Counted from the first letter of the stretch, positions 38,640 to 51,259 are shown. The stretch is DNA of 64,000 nucleotides from Delphinus delphis (GCF_949987515.2 NC_082690.1:101120400-101184399), one strand, 5' to 3'. Program-made: numbers and translations. The notes: generated from the letters alone by a model not told the origin.

Positions 38640-38820
38640 AGCGGGCAGGGGTCAGCGTGGCCGGGGAGCCCTTGACCTTTACCAACCTACTTAAACTCTC
38701 ACTCCGTTTTCCCATCTGTGGAATGGGGGTGCTTAGAGCACCCAGCTGAGAAGGGCTATCGAGGATGAAGTGAGTTAGCGTAGGAAGGCCTGGTGCAGGG
38801 CAAGTGTCGGGCACACATTC
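38640..38820 (+). repeat. MIR-like fragment
   Basis: 'ttaaactctcactccgtttt' and 'ggatgaagtgagttagcgta' are MIR-like. Confidence 0.5.
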
Positions 38821-38949
38821 TGCTTCCCGACCCCCCCGGGGTCCTCCTCAGCCTCGCTGGCCGGGCTCTGAGCCACCGGCAGTGTCAGCCTGCACCAGGC
38901 ATCGTGGGGCTGTGGTGCTGATGAGATGAGTAGCCAACCAAGGCAGTCG

Positions 38950-39110
38950 AGGATGGCATCAGATGCTTTGGTTCTGGAGCTGGACTTGTCTTCAAATCCC
39001 GGCTCTGCCAGTCTCTAGCTGTGTGCCTCTGGGCAGATCTCACCCTTGTAAACCGGGGCGGGTAGAGGGCCTGCCTCCGAGGTGGCTGTGGGGATGAGGG
39101 GGTCATGCAG
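38950..39110 (+). repeat. MIR
   Basis: 'ctctgccagtctctagctgt' followed by 'gtgcctctgggcagatctca' is MIR core. Confidence 0.65.
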
Positions 39111-39315
39111 TGACCTCAGCCGAGCGCCTGGCTCACGTGAGTCGCTGGAGAGCAGCTGTAGGAGTGCGCAGTGAGAGGTTATCCGTGTTTGGTTGGCGGG
39201 GGGGGCGGCTGGAGGAGGGCCCTGAGAGGAGCTGATTTGACAGGTGAAGGAATGCTGAGGTGGAGAGGGCGCCGAGGGCTCTTTGTGGGGGGCAGGGGGA
39301 GCCCCAGGGTAGTGA

Positions 39316-39555
<240 letters not shown>

Positions 39556-39880
39556 GCCAGGCCCTCGGGCCTGCTGGGCAGCCTCAGCCTTCATCTGTGT
39601 CTGTATGTCTGTGTCTCTGTTGGTCTGGTGCCGTCCTGCCTCGTATCCTGTCGCTGAGGGTTCGGTCAAGTGTATATAGACGTCCTCTGTGGGCTACAGG
39701 GGGAAGGCGGCTCGGGCCTGTTGGGAGGCCAAGCTTGTTGGGTGTTTGGGGAAGACCCAGGGCCAGCCTTGCCTGGTCTGCTGACAGCACTCTGTAAATA
39801 GATTGTTAGAGTTCAACTGAATTTTAGCCTCTAGTGTTTGAGAGCTAGATTAATAAAGTCTGTTCCTTCATGCCTGCTGT
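39556..39880 (+). other. INCENP: INCENP 3' UTR
   Basis: About 320 bases after the stop. The poly(A) signal AATAAA is at 39852-39857 and a TG-rich stretch follows at about 39875-39890, so cleavage is expected near 39870-39880. No internal repeat is seen. Confidence 0.85.
39852..39857 (+). terminator. INCENP: INCENP polyadenylation signal AATAAA
   Basis: A canonical AATAAA hexamer about 300 bases after the INCENP stop codon, followed within 20-30 bases by a GT-rich element. Confidence 0.85.
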
Positions 39881-39939
39881 GAGTATCATGAAGACTGCGC
39901 TCCTCTGCAGAAAGCCCCGGACCCTGGCCCCGTCTCGGG

Positions 39940-40080
39940 CCGCTGGATGGGCTGGAGGAATAGGACCTGCTTTTTCTCCTGGGATGTGCGTCAAGGCCAC
40001 CTGGGTCCCACCCCCAGAGATGCCGACGGAGTGGGTGATTCTGATGCCACCCTGGACCACCCTGAGAAACACTTCAGTTA
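39940..40080. repeat. MER5-like hAT fragment
   Basis: 'gtcccacccccagagatgcc' and 'ggtgattctgatgccaccct' match MER5 wording, just past the INCENP poly(A) site. Confidence 0.5.
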
Positions 40081-40149
40081 CTTTCATGTTGGGGCAGGTG
40101 ACGCTACTTCCTGTTTTTCTGGGGAGCGCCCTGCCTGTAGAGGGGGGCT

Positions 40150-40300
40150 CATTCAGTGGGTAAGACCTGGAGTTGAGGTCAGGGGAATTGGGCTCTTGAC
40201 ACAGCTCTGCCGCTTAAGAGAGGCCCTCAGCCCCTCCACGCCTCAGGCTCCACCCACCCTTGCTGCACGGATGGTGAAAGGACTTGAGAACGTGGACGTG
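40150..40300 (+). repeat. MIR-like fragment
   Basis: 'gacctggagttgaggtcagg' and 'acacagctctgccgcttaag' are MIR-like. Confidence 0.45.
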
Positions 40301-40499
40301 CTGCTGAAGCAGGAGATCTGGGTTAGGAAGGGGCCGTCTCTTGAAACTACCTCGGGACCAGTACGTGCAAGTAGTTGAGATGTTTCTCCAACAAATCCAG
40401 GCAGCTGCTGATTCAATGCTTAGTGTCCGTGGAAGCTGGCCCTGCCCCATCGCTGCCAACCATGTTCTAAGCGTGCCTCAGCTTCATCATCTCCTACTC

Positions 40500-40735
40500 C
40501 AGCCCCTGGAATGGGGGTTGGTGAATTGGGGCCTATGGGCCAAATCAAGTCGCAGTCCATTTTTGTAAAGTTTCATTGGAACCCGCCCAGTAGAAATGAA
40601 TGCCTGTTGTCTCCGGCTGCTCTGCTGAGGGCAGAGTTAAGTAGTTACAACAGAGGACTTATGGATCGCAAAGCTGAGAATATTTACTATGAACCTTTAC
40701 AGAAGATGTTTGCTGACCCTGCTTTAGGACAAAAT
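40500..40735. repeat. Charlie-type hAT fragment
   Basis: 'tatgggccaaatcaagtcgc' through 'gatgtttgctgaccctgctt' is one end of a common hAT MITE family, related to the relic at 11290. Confidence 0.55.
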
Positions 40736-41029
40736 CAAGGCTGACTATAAGAGAGCTTTTTAAAGTGAGTAAAGAGTGAATGCACACAACAGAATGAAAT
40801 CTAGAAGATTCCACCACGCAAAGAAAAACATTTTACAGTTCATTCAAATACGGTGCGAATTTAAATTTGTTCCGTATGTTCTCTGATGGGAAACTGTTGT
40901 GTTGAGTCAACTGGTGAATGTGTCTTTGCCTGAAACCACAATGTCAAAATATTACCTCTTATAAAAGCATATTTACATAGTGTGTTTGAGAAAAAAATTG
41001 TTATTCAGCAAAAAGGTAGTTACAGGTTG

Positions 41030-42460
41030 CACTGCATCTTCACTAGTACTTGATATTGTCAGTGCTTCTTATTTTAGCCATTCTAATAGACGCGTAGTGA
41101 ATTCTCACTGTGGTTTTAATTTGCATTTCCATAATAGCTGGTGATGGTGAACATCTGCTCACGTGCTTACTTGCCATCTGTGTATCTTCTTTGGCAAAGT
41201 GTTTGTTCAACTCATTTGTTCTTTTTGTTTTTTGGTTCCTTTTTTACTGGGCCACGATTTCTTTCTTCATGTGCCTTGTGGGTTTTTTTTTGTTTTTTTT
41301 TTTTGCCATGCCACATGGCATGTGAGATTTTAGTTCCTCAACCAGGGGACCAGGTATCAAACCCATGCCCCCCCTGCAGTGGAAGCACAGAGTCTTAACC
41401 ACTGGGCCACCAGGGAAGTCCCTCATTTGTTCATTTTTAAATTGAGTTGTTAGTTTTCTTACTGTTGTGTTTAGAATCTCTACGTATTATGGGTACAAAT
41501 GTGATGTCAGATACGTGCTTTGCAGTATTTTCTCCTAGTCTGCAACTTGTCTTTTCATTCACTTAACAGTATTTTTCATAGAGCACAAATTTTAATTTTG
41601 ATGAAATCCAGTTTATCAGCTTTTTTTCCTTTTTATGGATGGTGCTTTTTTGGCTTCATGTCTAAGAAATCTTTGTCTAGCCCCAGTTCTCAAAAGATTT
41701 TCTCCTATATTTTCTTCTAAATAGTTTGTAGATTTATATATTACATTTAGGGTTATGATCTGTTTTGAGTTAATTTTTTTTTAATGTGAGGTTTATGTTT
41801 TTTGTTTTGGGAGCATATAGATAGATGGATGTCCAGTTGTTCTAGAACCATTTGTTTAAAAGACTATTCTTTTTCACTGAATTTCTTTTGTATCTTTATC
41901 AAGAGTCAATCAGCCATATTTGTATGGGTCTATTTCCAGACTTTGTATTCTCTTTCGTTGATCTATGGGTCTGTCCTTTTACCAATACCACATGGTCAAG
42001 ATTACTGTAGCTTTTATAAGTCTTAAAAATCTGGTAGTGTGATTTCTCCATCTTTATTCTTTGCAAAATTATTTTGGCTTTTCTATCAATTTTGCCTTTT
42101 CTGTATAAATTTTAGAATCAGCTTATCTATACAAAAACACTGCTGGGATTTTGATTGAAATTACATTAAATCTATATATTATAAGTTTGGGGAGAATTCA
42201 CATGTTTATGCTAGTGAGTCTACTAATCCATGAACATGATATATCTCTTCATTTATTTACATCTTTGGTTTCTTTTATCAGCATTTTGCAGTTTCAGCAT
42301 GCAGATCCTGTATAAGATTTGTTAGATTTAAAGCTAAGTATTTATTTTCTTGGAGCTGTTATAAATGGTATTGTCCTTCTAATTTTGGTTTCTACTTGTT
42401 CATTGCTAGTGTATAGAAATGCAGTTTCTATACTTTGATGTATTGACCTTGTATCTTGTG
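41030..42460 (-). repeat. Old L1 ORF2/3' region, antisense
   Basis: Antisense ORF2-end text such as 'taatttgcatttccataata' and 'agattactgtagcttttata'. A short SINE is inserted at 41288. No open frame. Confidence 0.7.
41288..41422 (-). repeat. CHR-type SINE, short form
   Basis: T-run, diverged body, antisense head ccaccagggaagtccc. Confidence 0.85.
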
Positions 42461-42979
42461 ATGCAACTAAAGCAGTACTTAGAGGGAAATTTATAGCACT
42501 AAAATGCCTATGTTAGAAAAACAGTGTCAAATCAATGACGCTAGCTTCCACTTTAATAAACTAGAAAAAGAAGAGCAAACAAAAATATAAGCAGAATAAG
42601 GGAAATAACAAAGGTAGAGCAGAAGTCAGTGACATTGGAAAGAGAAAAATGATAGAGAAAATTTTATTAAACCCAAAGCTGGTTCTTTAAGAAGCTCAAA
42701 AAAAAAAAAAATGTAAACCTCTGTTGAGGCTGATAAGGAGAAAAAGAGTAAACAAATGACCTGTGTCAGGAATGAGAGGAAACACCACCACAGATTCTAC
42801 AGATACTAAAACTAAAAGAGAATATTATGAACAACTTATGGTAATTTGACAATTTAAATGACATGGACACAAATTCCCTGGAAGATAAAAATTATCTCAG
42901 TTCACTCAAGAAAAAATATAAAATCTAAACAGCCTATGTATGACAGAAGTTTAATTTGTAGTTTAAAATCTCACAAAAA

Positions 42980-43320
42980 GGGTCTTCCCTGGTGGTACAG
43001 TGGTTAAGAATCCACCTGCCAACTCAGGGGACATGGGTTCGATCCCCAGTCCGGGAAGACCCCACATGCCGCGGAGCAACTAAGCCTATGCGCCACAACT
43101 ACTGAGCCCATGTGCCACAACTACTGAGCCCGCGCACGACAACTACTGAAGCCCGTGCGCCTAGAGCCCGTGCTCTGCAACAAGAGACGCCACCACAATG
43201 AGGAGCCCTCGCACCGCAACGAAGAGTAGACCACGCTCGCCACAACTAGAGAAAGCCCGCTCACAGCAACAAAGACCCAATGCAGACAAAAATAAATAAA
43301 TTTTAAAAATAAATAAAATT
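42980..43320 (+). repeat. CHR-type SINE, long form
   Basis: Head gtcttccctggtggtacagtgg, aaataaata tail, TCACAAAGA-like target duplication. Confidence 0.88.
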
Positions 43321-44189
43321 TCACAAAGAACCCTCTAGACTTAGATCATTTTAGCGGTAAATGTTCAAGGAAGAAATAACACCAATTCTACACAACCTCT
43401 CCCAAGAAATCAGAGGAAAAAATATTTTCCTGCTCCATCTATGTGGCCAACATTGCTCTGATCCCCAAACCAGACAAAAGACGTTGCAAAGAAGGAAAGC
43501 TAGAAGATTACCTGCCATGAACATCAAGGTTCTTTGAGTTTTAGCAAATGAAATCCAACAAATGACTCATATAAAGAGCATAATATATCTTAACCAAATA
43601 GGGTTTATCCCAGCATTGCAAAGTAGGTTTAACATTTGAAAGTCAATGTAATTCATATTAATACAGGGGGGAAATCATGTGATTAAATTGATAGATACAG
43701 AAAGTGAGCGGGACAGTTTAACACTGATTCATGATAAAAGCTTTAAGCAAGTAACAATTTTAAGGGAATTTCCCCAGTTTGAAAAAGCCCTTCTACCAAA
43801 AAATCTTCAGCAAGCATGGTGAATGTCTGGATGCATTCCTCCTACTAACAGGTCCAATGCAAGGATGCCCACTGTCATTACTTCTGAACATTTTACTGGA
43901 GGTTCTAGCCAGTGCAAGAGGGCAGTAAAGAAAAAAGGTACGAGAAAGAAAGGATTAAAATTATATTCAGAGATGACTTGTAGAAAATCTCACAGTGTCT
44001 ACAAAAGGATTAATAAGTGAGTTTAGCATGGATGCAGGGTACAAGATTAATATATGAAAACCGATTGTATTTCTATACACCTGCCTTGCACAATCAGAAG
44101 TTGAAATTAAAAAACAATGCAATGGATAATGTCCAAAATTATCAACATCTTAGTAAATTTGACAAAAGATGTGAAAGACCTGTATAGTA

Positions 44190-44212
44190 AAAAAAAAAAA
44201 AAAAAAAAAAAT
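44190..44212. repeat. Poly(A) tract
   Basis: Run of about 21 A inside the sense L1 fragment. Confidence 0.9.
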
Positions 44213-44769
44213 TGCTGAGAGAAACTAATGAAGACCTCAAAGGGATATGTATAATACAATGTTCATGAATTGGAAACTCAATGTTCTTAAGATGTCAATA
44301 AGAACAAATTTGAGGGGGCTACACTGCATAACTTCGTGACTATTACAGAGCTGCAGTAATCAGGATAGTATCGTATCAGTGTAAAGATAGACACACAGAT
44401 CCATGGAATAGATCCGTGGAACTGTATAGAGTCCAGAAATAGAACTACATATGTATAGTCACTTGGTTTTTGACAAAGGTGGAAAGGGACTTCAGTGTGG
44501 GAAGGATAATGTTTTTCAAAAAATTGTCTTGGAACAATTGGATATATTTAAAAATCTCCCACCCTTCTCATACCATCTATCAGGTTAATTCATGATGGAT
44601 CGTAGGCCTAAATGTAAAAACTAAAAATATAAAACTAGAGAAAAAATGGGACAAAATCTTATTATCTTTGTATTTGGCACAGATTTCTTACACGACACAA
44701 AAAGTATGAACTATAAAAAACGTCAAAATTTCAAACTTTTTGCCTTTTAAAAGTCACTGCTGCTAACCA

Positions 44770-46050
44770 TTGCCCTGCCCCCATGCGTGAGGTGGTGCAA
44801 ATAGCCTACCCTACCGTATTCCCAGGAACAGAGCTGGGAAAGGTCTTCAATACCTAGTCAGAGTAAAGACGAACAGAACAGGTTTATCTAGGCTCTCTCT
44901 TGCTTCCGTAGGACCCATCCATGCGTGCCAATCCCACCCCTCGTTGTAGCCCTCCATCTCACCTCCCTGACAGTCTTCCTCTGGCCGGGCCCCATGTGGT
45001 TCCCTGCCCTGGGAGACTTTCCCCATCTCCCTCAGGTAGACTAAGGCACAGCTGCTTTCTGGCTCCATCCAGGATGGTGATGCCACGGGTGCCCCTGCAG
45101 CTCAGTCCGCTGAGCAGCAGTGAATGCTGGGTAAGCTCTGCTTGGGGAAGAGCCACAGCAGCCTCTGCTCCCTCTGGGCTTCCCCCAGAAGCTTCGGGAA
45201 AGAAGGAAGAGCAGGCATCGGAAGGGAAACTGGCCATAGCCTGTGTTCCAAAGGTTTGCAAACTTGATCTCAGGTTACTGTCCTGTCTGTCCTTTTGGAG
45301 CTCCGTTCTGAGGTTCTCGTGGATACGTATAGAGCAGGCAGCAGCAGCCAGAGCTAGAGAAGCTGAGTTACTTGAGGCCTGAGGCACCTGCTTTGTATCC
45401 TTACTGAGGAATGCAACCTTGGTTGTCCCCAACCAGCAAAGCAGAAAATAAGTTCCATGGCCCACCCCAACCAAAGCTCCGCTCCTGCCAATAACTGAAC
45501 TTTCTCGACCAAAGCCATCTGTCCTGCGTGCCGCAAGGAGGAAGTGAACTCATTTTCTTACAATGCGGAGCTTTGGAAACCGTCACGCCTTCGTTTGGTA
45601 CTGGCCTTGACTGCAATTTATTAAGCCTAGAAAAGGGGACATGAAGGTCCAACACTTTCATTCAGATTTAGTTGCCGAAATCCACGAGCCTTTAATCTTA
45701 TTTGCCCACAGATACACACACACAAACACACAACTGCCTACATTACTTTCCTCTTTAAACATTCCCCTTCCTCTGCTATTAAGATCTAGGAAAGCTGATC
45801 CTATCAGATTAATGTCAAGATAACGAGTCTAGGGTTACATGTCAGGGGAGAGGAGATAATAACCCGTGAGAGCTGTGACATTTCTTTGGGTCTCTGTTGT
45901 CCCTGCCAGCCCTGCCTCTGGCCTGGAGGGATCGGTGAGGGATGGGAATCCATCCCACAGAATCAGAGCAGGAGAATTTGAGGGGTATATTTGTGTCTTT
46001 GAATTGTGATTTGAGAATAACAGAGGTAGGGGCCCCTGGGATTCTGTAAC
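44770..46050. other. Intergenic stretch, nothing recognised
   Basis: ORFs of 153 and 171 residues on opposite strands overlap near 44.9-45.5 kb without any familiar domain. A short CA-rich run lies at 45715. Confidence 0.5.
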
Positions 46051-46064
46051 AAAACAAGTACAGG

Positions 46065-46270
46065 GGCTTCCCTGGTGGCGCAGTGGTTGAGAGTCCGCCT
46101 GCCGATGCAGGGGACGTGGGTTCGTGCCCCGGTCTGGGAGGATCCCACATGCCGCGGAGCGGCTGGGCCCGTGAGCCATGGCCGCTGAGCCTGCGCATCC
46201 GGAGCCTGTGCTCCGCAACGGGAGAGGCCACAGCAGTGAGAGGCCCGCGTACCACAAAAAAAATCCCAAA
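46065..46270 (+). repeat. CHR-2-like SINE
   Basis: Head ggcttccctggtggcgcagt, GC-rich body. AACAAGTACAGG flanks both sides. Confidence 0.93.
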
Positions 46271-46282
46271 AAACAAGTACAG

Positions 46283-47190
46283 GATCACCTCCTGTAAGGG
46301 ACTGCTTGTACTCAGAAACCTCATGGGGGTGCTGGGAGCAGCAGGAAGGGCTTGGGAGGGTGCAGTCAGCACTGCGGGAATGGCAGGGAAACACGCCAGC
46401 CTAGAAGATTCCTGCCCCAGGTATCTTGGTCATGATGTTATTAGAATGTTTGTGATCCCACCGGACTAAACTGAGAGCAGACACAATGGCAGAGAGAGAG
46501 AGACAGAGATTTGAGACGATGCAGGAAAAATATAAGCTCAGGGCAGAGACGGTAGTTCTGTGTGGCCAGCGTTTCATCAGAGATCCCTTCAGGGCTGAAA
46601 AGGACCTGACAGTAGCCACTTGAGAAGCCCTGGTTTGATCTAGGTGACCATCACGCTTCCTGGATGGACACCTTTTGTGGCCCCCAAACCTGTCCCTCTT
46701 ACCCCGGTGCCCCTTACCCCTGGCTGCCATGCCACCCTCTTCCACCCCCAGCACCCAGCCCCTGCTGAGTCTGCCTCTGCAGCGTCCACCTCTGCAGGAG
46801 ACCCCAGCAGGGAGGACCCTCACCATGAAGGCAGTTGCAGTGATTTTATTGAGAGGGGCCAAGACGAGGTGGCAGCGCCAGGAGCGGGGAGGGTCCAGAT
46901 GCAGCTGGTTACACTCCTGGGAGCAGGAACCTGTCCCCTCTCTGGCCCAGCCCAGCGGGCTGCAATGGGAAGAGCACTGTCTCTTGCGCTGCCGTCCTCA
47001 GGACCACGTGCCGCTGGCCCTTTGGCAGTTGTGTCTTGTGTTTTGCTGAAACAGATCAAGAAGACTGACTCAGGCAGATACCACAACATGGCAGTAAACT
47101 CTTACTGTGTCAGGGTCAACGGTGTGGGCTTTGTATCCAGCCCCAGATAACTGCTCCCCGGGGAACTAGTTGGAAACAGGGATAGTAACT
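46283..47190. other. Intergenic stretch, nothing recognised
   Basis: ORFs of 124-168 residues near 46.6-47.15 kb have no recognisable domain. A 'ctcaccATGAAG' at about 46820 recalls secretoglobin first exons but lacks a signal peptide and donor. Confidence 0.45.
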
Positions 47191-47194
47191 GTCA

Positions 47195-47400
47195 ATTACA
47201 AATCACCTACTGTGTGCGAGGCACCGTGCAAGGTCTCTGCCTTTGCTGTGCTTCTCGATCACACCGGCTCTCTGTGCCAGGGGAGGGGGTGGTGGTGGTG
47301 GTGTTTTCATCTTCGTTTTAAGTTTATGGAAAGTGAGACTCAAAGTCATTACCCAAGGTCATGTAGGGTGTGCAGTTAGGTCGGAATCTGACTCAGAAGG
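47195..47400 (+). repeat. MIR-like fragment
   Basis: 'cacctactgtgtgcgaggca' and 'cattacccaaggtcatgtag' are MIR-like. Confidence 0.6.
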
Positions 47401-47604
47401 TGTTGCTCTAGGTCAGCTCTGCTGCACCGCTGTCCAGACATGAGGAAGGAAGGTAAGGGGAGGCCCCCCCATGGCCTCTAGTTGGCACCCAGACTTCCTG
47501 ACGCCCGCTGGCAGCAGGGCATGGTATCTGGTATCACCCACAGGGCTGGCAGATGACATAGCCTGGAAGTGCGGGGACATGAAGACTTCCTGGGGTGGAT
47601 TTTT

Positions 47605-48175
47605 TTTTTTACTTTTCATTTTACATTGGAGTATAGCTGATTAACAATGTTGTGATAGTTTCAGCTGCACAGCAAAGGGTCTCAGCTATACATATGCATG
47701 TATCCATTCTCCCCCCAGACTCCCCTCCCATCCAGGCTGCCACAGAACATTGAGTAGAGTTCCCTGTGCTATACAGTAGGTTCTTATTAGTTATGTATTT
47801 TATACATAGTATCAATAGTGTATATATGTCAATCCCCATCTCCCAGTTCATCCCACCCACCTCCCTTTCCCCCTTGGTATCCATACATTTGTTCTCTGTG
47901 TCTCTATTTCTGCTTTGTAAATAAGATCGTCTATACCAATTTTTTCAGATTCCACATATATGCGTTAATATACAATACTTGTTTTTCTCTTTCTGGCTTA
48001 CTTCCCTCTGTATGACAGTCTCTAGGTCCATCCATGTCTCTACAAATGACCCAATTTCGTTCCTTTTTATGGCTGAGTAATATTCCATTGTATATATGTA
48101 CCACATCTTCTTTATCCGTTCCTCTGTTGATGGACATTTAGGTTGCTTCCATGTCCTGGCTATTGTAAGTAGTGC
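47605..48175 (-). repeat. L1 3' end (cetartiodactyl type)
   Basis: Antisense tail 'ggagtatagctgattaacaa' through 'ccattgtatatatgtaccac'. A SINE follows directly at 48180. Confidence 0.75.
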
Positions 48176-48179
48176 TGCA

Positions 48180-48470
48180 GGGCTTCCCTGGTGGCACAGT
48201 GGTTAAGAACACGCCTGCCAATGCAGGGGACATGGATTCGAGCCCTGGTCCAGGAAGATCCCACGTGCCTCGTGGGATTGAGCACACACCACAATTACTG
48301 AAGCCCCCGCGCCTAGAGCCCGTGCTCCGCAACAAGAGAAGCCACCGCAATGAGAAGTCTGCACACCGCAAGGGAGAAAGTCTGCACATCGCCGCAACTA
48401 GAGAAAGCCCGCAGGCAGCAATGAAGACCCAACACAGCCAAAAATAAACAAATTAGTTTATTAAAAAAAT
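48180..48470 (+). repeat. CHR-type SINE, long form
   Basis: Head ggcttccctggtggcacagt, tail aaaaataaacaaa, inserted at the edge of the antisense L1 tail. Confidence 0.88.
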
Positions 48471-48479
48471 AGTTTTTCA

Positions 48480-49950
48480 AACAGTGGCGATGTGGCAAAA
48501 AGCCATTATAGCAAAAAACCTTTATAGTAAGAAATCATTAACGAGACAGTGTTTTGTGAGGCAAGTCTATTTCCCTTGGACCACATCCCTGTACTGAGGC
48601 AGCTGAGGCTTTTGTGTGGGTTCCGAGCCTTCTAGACGGAAGTCACAGATATTTTCCCGATGGCCATTGGGCCCTGGGCCTGTGACATCCGGAAGCTGGT
48701 GGTCACTCCTCCCTCCCGTGTGGGAGTCTGGCTGGGAGGAAAGGGGCTGTGCTGGGGGAGCGTGGCCAGGTGGGGAAGCCCGATGCAGAGGCTCAGAGCA
48801 GAGCTCATCCACGCAGACGTGTGTCCACTGCGTGTGGAGATGCCAGTGGTCAGGGGGCCCGTCCTGCCTCAGCCTGGCCGTCAACCTGCAAGATGACATT
48901 GCCCTCTTTGACCCCGGGTTCTTCATCTGCTATGTTGCTGTGAGCACACCGTCCTGCCAGCCTTATGGGAGCGCCGTGCCAGATGCTGTGTGCTAGAGGT
49001 TCCCAAACTCTGCTGCCCGGTGGCACCCCGGGCATTCTGATGTCATCAGCATGGGATACCGCTGGATCACAGGAGCTTTGAGAGTTCCCGAGGGGATTCT
49101 GGTTAGGGCTTGCTTGCCTGCTTGCTTCCCAAGGGGGGCAAGCTTGTTCCTTCTATGGGGGGAGGGCAGGGGTGTGTCCAGGGGTCGGGCCGGAGGGGTG
49201 GCTTAGGTGGCCTGCCCACCCCTTTGGTGGCGTTGTGTGCAGGGGACATGAGCAGTACCCTGCTTTTCTCCCGACCCCCTGCTTTTGCTCCAGGTTCTTC
49301 AGAAGTGGCATTTGGGTTTTTGGTCTTTTTGTATCTTGTTGTCCATACTTTGCCCCAACTGCATGCAGTTATTTTTAGTCCCTTATAGTTTCTTTGTATT
49401 TTGTTGCTCCAGGAGACGTTTATCCGGGTGCAAACGCTGCAGCAACGTGTCCCAGGTCCCAGCCTGTCTCCATCTGAGGAGCCCGGGCTTGGGCTTGCTG
49501 GAACTGGAGAATCTCCAGGTTCTCAGAGGAGCTGCCATGTGTCATGGACCATTGTCCCCTTTTGGCCGCTCAGCGTCTGGACCCTTCCTATTTGATGGGA
49601 ATCTGAAGGCAGGTGGGAGACAGGACCCCACCTCACACTGTAGAGGCTGAGAGGGGACAGAGTCGCATTTCCAGCTCTCCGGCACAGAGAGCTCGGACGT
49701 GCAGCAGGCGGCCCGGGTTGACCAAAGGCGTGTGCGTATCCAGGACTTTCAACTTGGAGGGAATGACCAGAATGTTCCAGAGCAATCCTGATTAATCACG
49801 GCAGCCGGGGTGAACATGGGAACCCCGTGCCCACAGACTCCACTGGTGTGGCCACCGGCATCTGATGGTGCCAGCCCCAGGGGCACATCCTAAGAAGATG
49901 GTTCCTGCGGCTGGATCCCCGTTCTGCCCGGCCTCGCTTGTCCCTCCCCT
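48480..49950. other. Intergenic stretch upstream of the secretoglobin exon
   Basis: Searched by eye for secretoglobin exons 1 and 2 and none found. A short MER5-like piece lies at about 49005-49060. The rest is unrecognised. Confidence 0.5.
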
Positions 49951-49959
49951 TCACGAGTT

Positions 49960-50500
49960 CCCTTTTTAAACAGCTTATTTGGGGGAAGATACAAATCACG
50001 CGCTCCACAATTCACCCATCAAAATTGTGCAATTCGGCCGCGTTCAGTACATTTATTACAATGTTGTGCAACCATCGCCACTCTCCAGTTTCAAAACATT
50101 TTCATCACCCCCAGAAGAAACCGCACCCCATTAAGCAGTGTCTCTCCACGCCCCTCTGCCCTCAAGCCCCGGCAACCACCGCTTTGCTTTCTGTCTCTAT
50201 GCATTCGCCTGCTCTGGACATCAGTGCAGTCACACAACATGTGGCCTCTCGTGTCCAACTTCTCTCACCTATGTAATGTTTTCAAGATTCATCCACGTGA
50301 TAGCCTGTATCAATATTCCACTGTATGGACATACCATATTGTTAATCTTATTCATCAGCTGGTGGACGATTGGGTTGTTTCCAATTTGGGGCTATTATGA
50401 GTAACGCTGCTATGGACATTCCTGTACAGGTTTTTGTTTCCACTTTGGGGCTGTTATGAGTAACGTTGCTATGGACATTCCTGTACAGGTTTTGGTGTAG
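49960..50500 (-). repeat. Old L1 3' UTR, antisense, with internal tandem duplication
   Basis: 'gtgcaaccatcgccactctc' and 'gattcatccacgtgatagcc' are antisense L1 tail text. It ends in a 59-base tandem duplication (50378-50495). Confidence 0.65.
50378..50495. repeat. 59-base tandem duplication
   Basis: Two copies at 50378-50436 and 50437-50495, each starting tttcca and ending cctgtacaggtttt, with a few differences. Confidence 0.9.
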
Positions 50501-51220
50501 AAGAGTGGTAGAAGGTAGAATCGCGGTTTCCGGGGGTTGGATGGTGAGGAAAATGGGAGTTATTTAGCAGCTATAGAGTTTCTTTTTTGCAAGATGAAGA
50601 CAGTCTGGAGATTGGTTGCACTGACTGCTGAGTGAATATGGTGTTAGGCATATTTAAAATGGTAAATTAGATGTTATATGTATTTACTAAAATTTACTGA
50701 ATAATCCTTACAATTAAGGATGATGGGGTTTTTTCCTTTAAAAACGTAGCTCAGACAAATCATTCTTAGTGCACAGCCTCAAGATTTTGTAGGCCCCAAA
50801 GTCAAAGGTAAAAGGCAGCAGGCTACTTTCTATATTTCTGACAGTAAGGCCATACAGGAACTCAAAAATGTCTTGGAGCTGAAATTTTCACCATTCTGTG
50901 TGGAAAAATGATAATACGTGCAGCAGAGTTATGGATAAGTTATTTGAAGGAACAAGAAATGTGCAGAAAAAAACTTACTCAAGGGATCCCTGGTGGAGAA
51001 AAGATCTGGAAATACCAGAACTTCTTTGACGTTAATAAATGTCTCCTGAATGATCAAATAAATGATGCGATCATTCTGATTTTACTCCCAGCACTAATTC
51101 TCTTGGATGACAGATGTGTGTGGACAGATTCAGGAAAACAATAAGAAATGTTTATTCTGCAAGATTTTACTTTACAAGAAAGAGTTGAAAATCTAAGTGA
51201 TGTTTATTTTTGTTTTCCAG

Positions 51221-51259
51221 GAAATTATATATAATAGTATTTTCTGTGAACCGTTTTAA
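51221..51259 (+). CDS. SCGB2A2: Terminal coding exon of a mammaglobin-type secretoglobin (partial gene)
   Basis: After a good acceptor (TTTTTGTTTTCCAG) the frame reads EIIYNSIFCEPF then TAA (51257-51259). Human mammaglobin (SCGB2A2) ends in a 12-codon last exon, QLIYDSSLCDLF-stop, so length, phase 0, Tyr, Ser and the conserved C-terminal cysteine all agree. The 3' UTR that follows also resembles mammaglobin. Secretoglobins are small secreted disulfide-linked proteins. SCGB1D/SCGB2A genes lie next to INCENP in human, so the position supports the call. I could not find exons 1 (signal peptide) or 2 upstream in the window, so the gene may be decayed, deleted or have a very long intron. Confidence 0.72.
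   Translation, partial: EIIYNSIFCEPF

Larger units (their letters stand above)
42465..44760 (+). repeat. Old L1 ORF2 fragment, sense
   Basis: 'aaagcagtacttagagggaa' and 'cccaaagctggttctttaag' are ORF2 reverse-transcriptase region signatures. The text continues to 'gatggatcgtaggcctaaat' near the ORF2 end. Many stops. Split by the SINE at 42980. Confidence 0.75.

Noticed and set aside
46815..46880. CTCACCATGAAG context considered as a secretoglobin first exon
   Set aside because: The following residues are charged (RGAKTRW), not a signal peptide, and no GT donor lies at the expected 55th coding base.
48616..48996. 126-residue open frame in GC-rich intergenic DNA
   Set aside because: No domain, no splice-supported context and no start context. 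Its length is expected by chance at this GC content.
50908..51144. 78-residue frame just before the secretoglobin exon, considered as exon 2
   Set aside because: A short stretch near 51000-51035 recalls the mammaglobin AAGACTGAATAC..GAACTTCTT text, but spacing, cysteine position and a donor site are wrong. It may be a decayed remnant, and I cannot support it as an exon.
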